Below, in pieces: positions 61,189 through 64,000 of a DNA stretch of 64,000 nt. The stretch's first letter is position 1, and the number at the start of each line of letters is the position of its first letter. The notes beneath the pieces were generated by a model. It was not told the origin of the DNA, ran no database searches, and saw nothing but the letters and a program-made list of their open reading frames with translations. The translations under genes and the position numbers were made by a program. The stretch is from Larus michahellis (taxonomy: Eukaryota > Chordata > Aves > Charadriiformes > Laridae), in assembly GCF_964199755.1 (NCBI RefSeq), contig NC_133899.1, forward strand, positions 26,019,446-26,083,445, given 5' to 3'.

Positions 61189-63756
61189 AATCTACCCTTG
61201 ACTTGTCTTCCAGTGTTACTGAAAAACATCGTCAGTTCCACTGTATGAAGATTGTTTTCAGGGAAGTAAATGTTTCGGTGGTGGCATTATGTTCCCATTC
61301 AATACACCTCTCCGTTTGTAAGCTGCCGAAGGAAGAAATGGGGACACTTATTTTGTTTCATTTCCAAAGCAAAAGCCTGTTTCTAATGTGCTGGGCTGTG
61401 CTGTGAGGTTGGGGATGTCTCTCTGTTCTGATCAGGTACTAAAATCTTGATGCGATGAGCCGCGTGGCTGCCACATCAGTACAAGCGAAAGCGAGCTGTG
61501 TGGTTCATTAAGTGATTGCCCCAAACCTGCATCTCTCCAAACATCACCTCTAACGTGGGGCGATACACGCCCAGAGGGCTTTTCTCAACTTCTGTCTCTG
61601 TGAACCTGCAACTTCATTGATGCTGATGACAAAAAAAAAAAAAGAGAAATATTTAGCGTGCTGGTCTTGGAAAAAGCCCAAATGTTTTCTTCATCTGGCT
61701 CAGCACCTTTGTGCTTGGTTCAGACCCACTGGCGTTGCTGACAACCAGGTTTCATGGCACCTCTGTGCTGACAGCCGTAGGTGGTAGTGGCCTTCCCAGC
61801 AGCTTTGGCTCTGCTTGGGAAGCCCCTGTTGGAGCTGGGCTACCTCTGGGGTGGCTGCTGAGCTCTGTGGGAGGGGCAGAGAGCTCTGCTTCAGAGCAGG
61901 TAGGGTCTACAGGGGTTGCAGGAAAGAGAAAACGCGTCATTATGGGTAGGCTGCACACCTTTGCTGTGTTAGAATGTATTTATTATGAATATGAAGGTAG
62001 TTTATGCATCAGACTGATGTCCATCCAGAGTTTACTCTAGTAATCCTCCAGGATCCTTGAGTATTTAAGCTTGAGATGCCTAACTCCTGGGGCCAGTCAC
62101 CTTGGACTGCCTGCCACAGCTAACCTCTCTCATGGCCAACTGAGAAAACGAGAGGTCCAACCCCAACTGACCAACCAACCTTTTCACCTTCAGCTGGTGC
62201 AGTCCCCATCCCTATCTAAATCAGTGAAAGGATGCCTCTGAAAGCCACCTCTAATGGGGTTTTCCCCTGGAGACCCTCTTAAGAGGCACTTCTCCATCTC
62301 TTCGTTGCCAAGGCAAGGAACGTGGGTGCTTATGTTTGCATTAATGCTTCATTAGCCACTGAAAATTTAATTGCAAGTTAAGTGCAGGCTGTATGCCATC
62401 CATTTTACTCTGGCCTGGAAGATCAGGGGGCTGTTCTCGCTTGTGGGACCAGATGGCAATTTAGAAACGCGGTGGGGTCACTTCTGGCAATTTGGCCAAA
62501 ATCCATCGTGGACCGTTATATTCTGCCTACCTAAAAATCGTCCTATTGCTTTGTTTAACTTTAGCTGGCAGCCAAACTGTTCATCCTTGGCAGATGAAAG
62601 GGATGCCTCGGTGTTTAAAAGAGCAATGCTGAAGTTTGAAACGTTTAACGTTCTGCTGAACAAAGTCGGTGGAAGATGATTAATGAATGTTGGAGATGCA
62701 AACTGGGACTTGCTGCTTTTTAGCAAGAGGATGAAACGAATGCCAGTGGGCTAGTGGAATGAGCGTGCGTGCTCTGTGTGTGTGTGGAGCGGTTTCTTTA
62801 GAAATCCCCATCCTTCTTTGCTAAAGCAGTGGTATAATGTAGTGCAGCTTGATCTACTCTAACAGCAAATTTAGTTAATGATCCAGGTTTTTGTTTTGTT
62901 GTGCTTTTAATTTGGTGGAGTGCTAATCAATTGTAACTCGCAAGGGCGTGTGCCCTTTCAAATGCCCTAGTCCTGGTCTGCTTTAGCAAATAATCCTGGG
63001 CGTGTTGATGGAGTCAGCTTTGGCCCAGAGTGAGTACACAGTGTGCTGTAGCACCGTGATATTATTGCAAAGTGTAATAAATTTCATAATCCGAAGAGTA
63101 TTTTTAGTTACCTCCCCGCTATCACTTTTAAGTGATGGTTAATGTCCATTTGATTCTGTCTGGGTAGTGCTCTGCTAAGGGAGGAGCAGATGCCTTTATA
63201 TCTCCTGTCATCTCACAAGGGACATAAAGGGCTTGGAAATGCGGTTCCTATTAGCCAGTTGCTACCTGAGATTGTTCATAGGGCTGGAGTTAACTTTTAA
63301 CTTTTAATGATGCCTTTTATTTTGAGCTACACATGAAGATGGAGAGATAGGGTGGGAGCAACTACTGTACATAAAGAGCAAAATCAGCTATCCCAAACCG
63401 TGCCACTCAGCTGCATCCATCATCCCCAAATGCCTTTGTACAGAAATGTATGGGTTTTATCCTCAGGATGCTGTTGTGAGGTTGTGTTTGTTCATTTCGT
63501 TGAGGCAAAGGGCAGCAGGAAGGGAAGGAAAGCTGGATTTGGGGCAGTTTCATCCATAAATGGGTCCAGCGTGATTTCCCTGCTTGTGGGAGGAATCCAC
63601 ATCTTGACAGTTCACCAATGCACAGACCCTGCAAGAGATGATTTGTATCTGATAACTTGCATCATAAACTTATCTCTGAAGAGCAAATGTTCTACCACTG
63701 AAATAGTTCATGCAGCTCAATCGAGGGTGTTTTGTAAGAGTTTTTACAAGGTCATG

Positions 63757-64000
63757 TAGTGATAGGATGAGGGGTAATGGCTTCAAACTGAATGAGGGTA
63801 GATTTAGATGGGATATTAGGAAGAAATTCTTGGCTGTGAGGGTGAGCCCCTGGCCCAGGTTGCCCCGAGAAGCTGTGGCTGCCCCATCCCTGGAGGTGTT
63901 CAAGGCCAGGCTGGACGGGGCTTGGAGCAACCTGGTCTGGTGGGAGGTGTCCCTGCCCAGGGCAGGGGGTGGAACGGGATTGTCTTTAAGGTCCCTTCCA
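63757..64000 (+). mobile_element. CR1 LINE fragment, 3' part, cut by the window end
   Basis: It runs from GATAGGATGAGGGGTAATGG through GGAAGAAATTCTTGGCTGTG and GGGGCTTGGAGCAACCTGGT, stopping at AAGGTCCCTTCCA. The octamer tail should lie just outside. It is nearly identical to 1556-1939 over the shared part. Confidence 0.92.

Larger units (their letters stand above)
46979..63756. other. Long CR1-free part of intron 1
   Basis: About 16.8 kb without a transposon I could recognise. It holds the poly-G and C-rich tracts (51934, 52776), an ATTA inverted pair at 56718-56776, an octamer pair at 58344 and 58439, a T14 run at 61175 and an NK-type inverted pair at 63121-63136. No exon with MDGA2 Ig-domain features was found. 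Confidence 0.5.
23110..64000 (+). other. MDGA2: MDGA2 intron 1 (5' part; continues past the window)
   Basis: The intron opens with a consensus GTGAGT donor at 23110-23115, immediately after the phase-1 end of exon 1. I found no open frame resembling MDGA2 exon 2 (the start of the first Ig domain) on the + strand to 64000, so the intron is at least 40.9 kb. This fits the known very large first introns of MDGA2 in vertebrates. The intron holds CR1 copies, homopolymer tracts and candidate regulatory clusters, listed separately. Internal non-coding exons or alternative promoters cannot be excluded by eye. Confidence 0.8.

Overview
This window is vertebrate nuclear DNA, almost certainly from a bird. 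The strongest sign is a set of about a dozen CR1 LINE 3' ends in both orientations, several ending in the avian octamer tail (ATTCTATG/ATTCTGTG). There is also a decayed ERVL-type LTR of the kind common in birds, long single-copy non-coding stretches, and one dense CpG island. I cannot name the species from sequence alone. No prokaryotic gene, operon, phage or CRISPR array is present.

I can support one protein-coding gene. Inside the CpG island (about 21.88-24.19 kb) lies coding exon 1 of MDGA2, a GPI-anchored neuronal Ig-superfamily protein, on the + strand. ATG is at 23037 and a consensus donor (GTGAGT) begins at 23110. The 24 complete codons encode the signal peptide and the mature N-terminus (...LLTVLLEGSSGQGVY), and the exon ends in phase 1. 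No sequence resembling MDGA2 exon 2 was found downstream, so intron 1 fills the rest of the window (23110 to beyond 64000, at least 40.9 kb).

Layout: 1-21.9 kb is upstream intergenic DNA with CR1 copies, an ancient CR1/L3-like remnant, an LTR fragment and AT-rich segments with homeodomain-like motif clusters. 21.9-24.2 kb is the promoter CpG island. It is unusually repetitive: an ACCGC-type minisatellite, two GGA tracts, a 20-bp tandem duplication, a GATGCCCCGG-type minisatellite in the start of intron 1, and an inverted match between the first minisatellite and a short intronic tract. 24.2-64 kb is intron 1, with scattered CR1 copies, homopolymer and G-rich tracts, and several candidate enhancer-like clusters.

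The most notable regulatory observations are a five-codon upstream ORF whose stop lies two bases before the MDGA2 start, a TTACGTAA palindrome at the island's 3' edge, and a C-rich to G-rich switch across exon 1 that would favour R-loops. I did not find a convincing novel multi-gene system. Most of the window is ordinary avian intergenic and intronic DNA.
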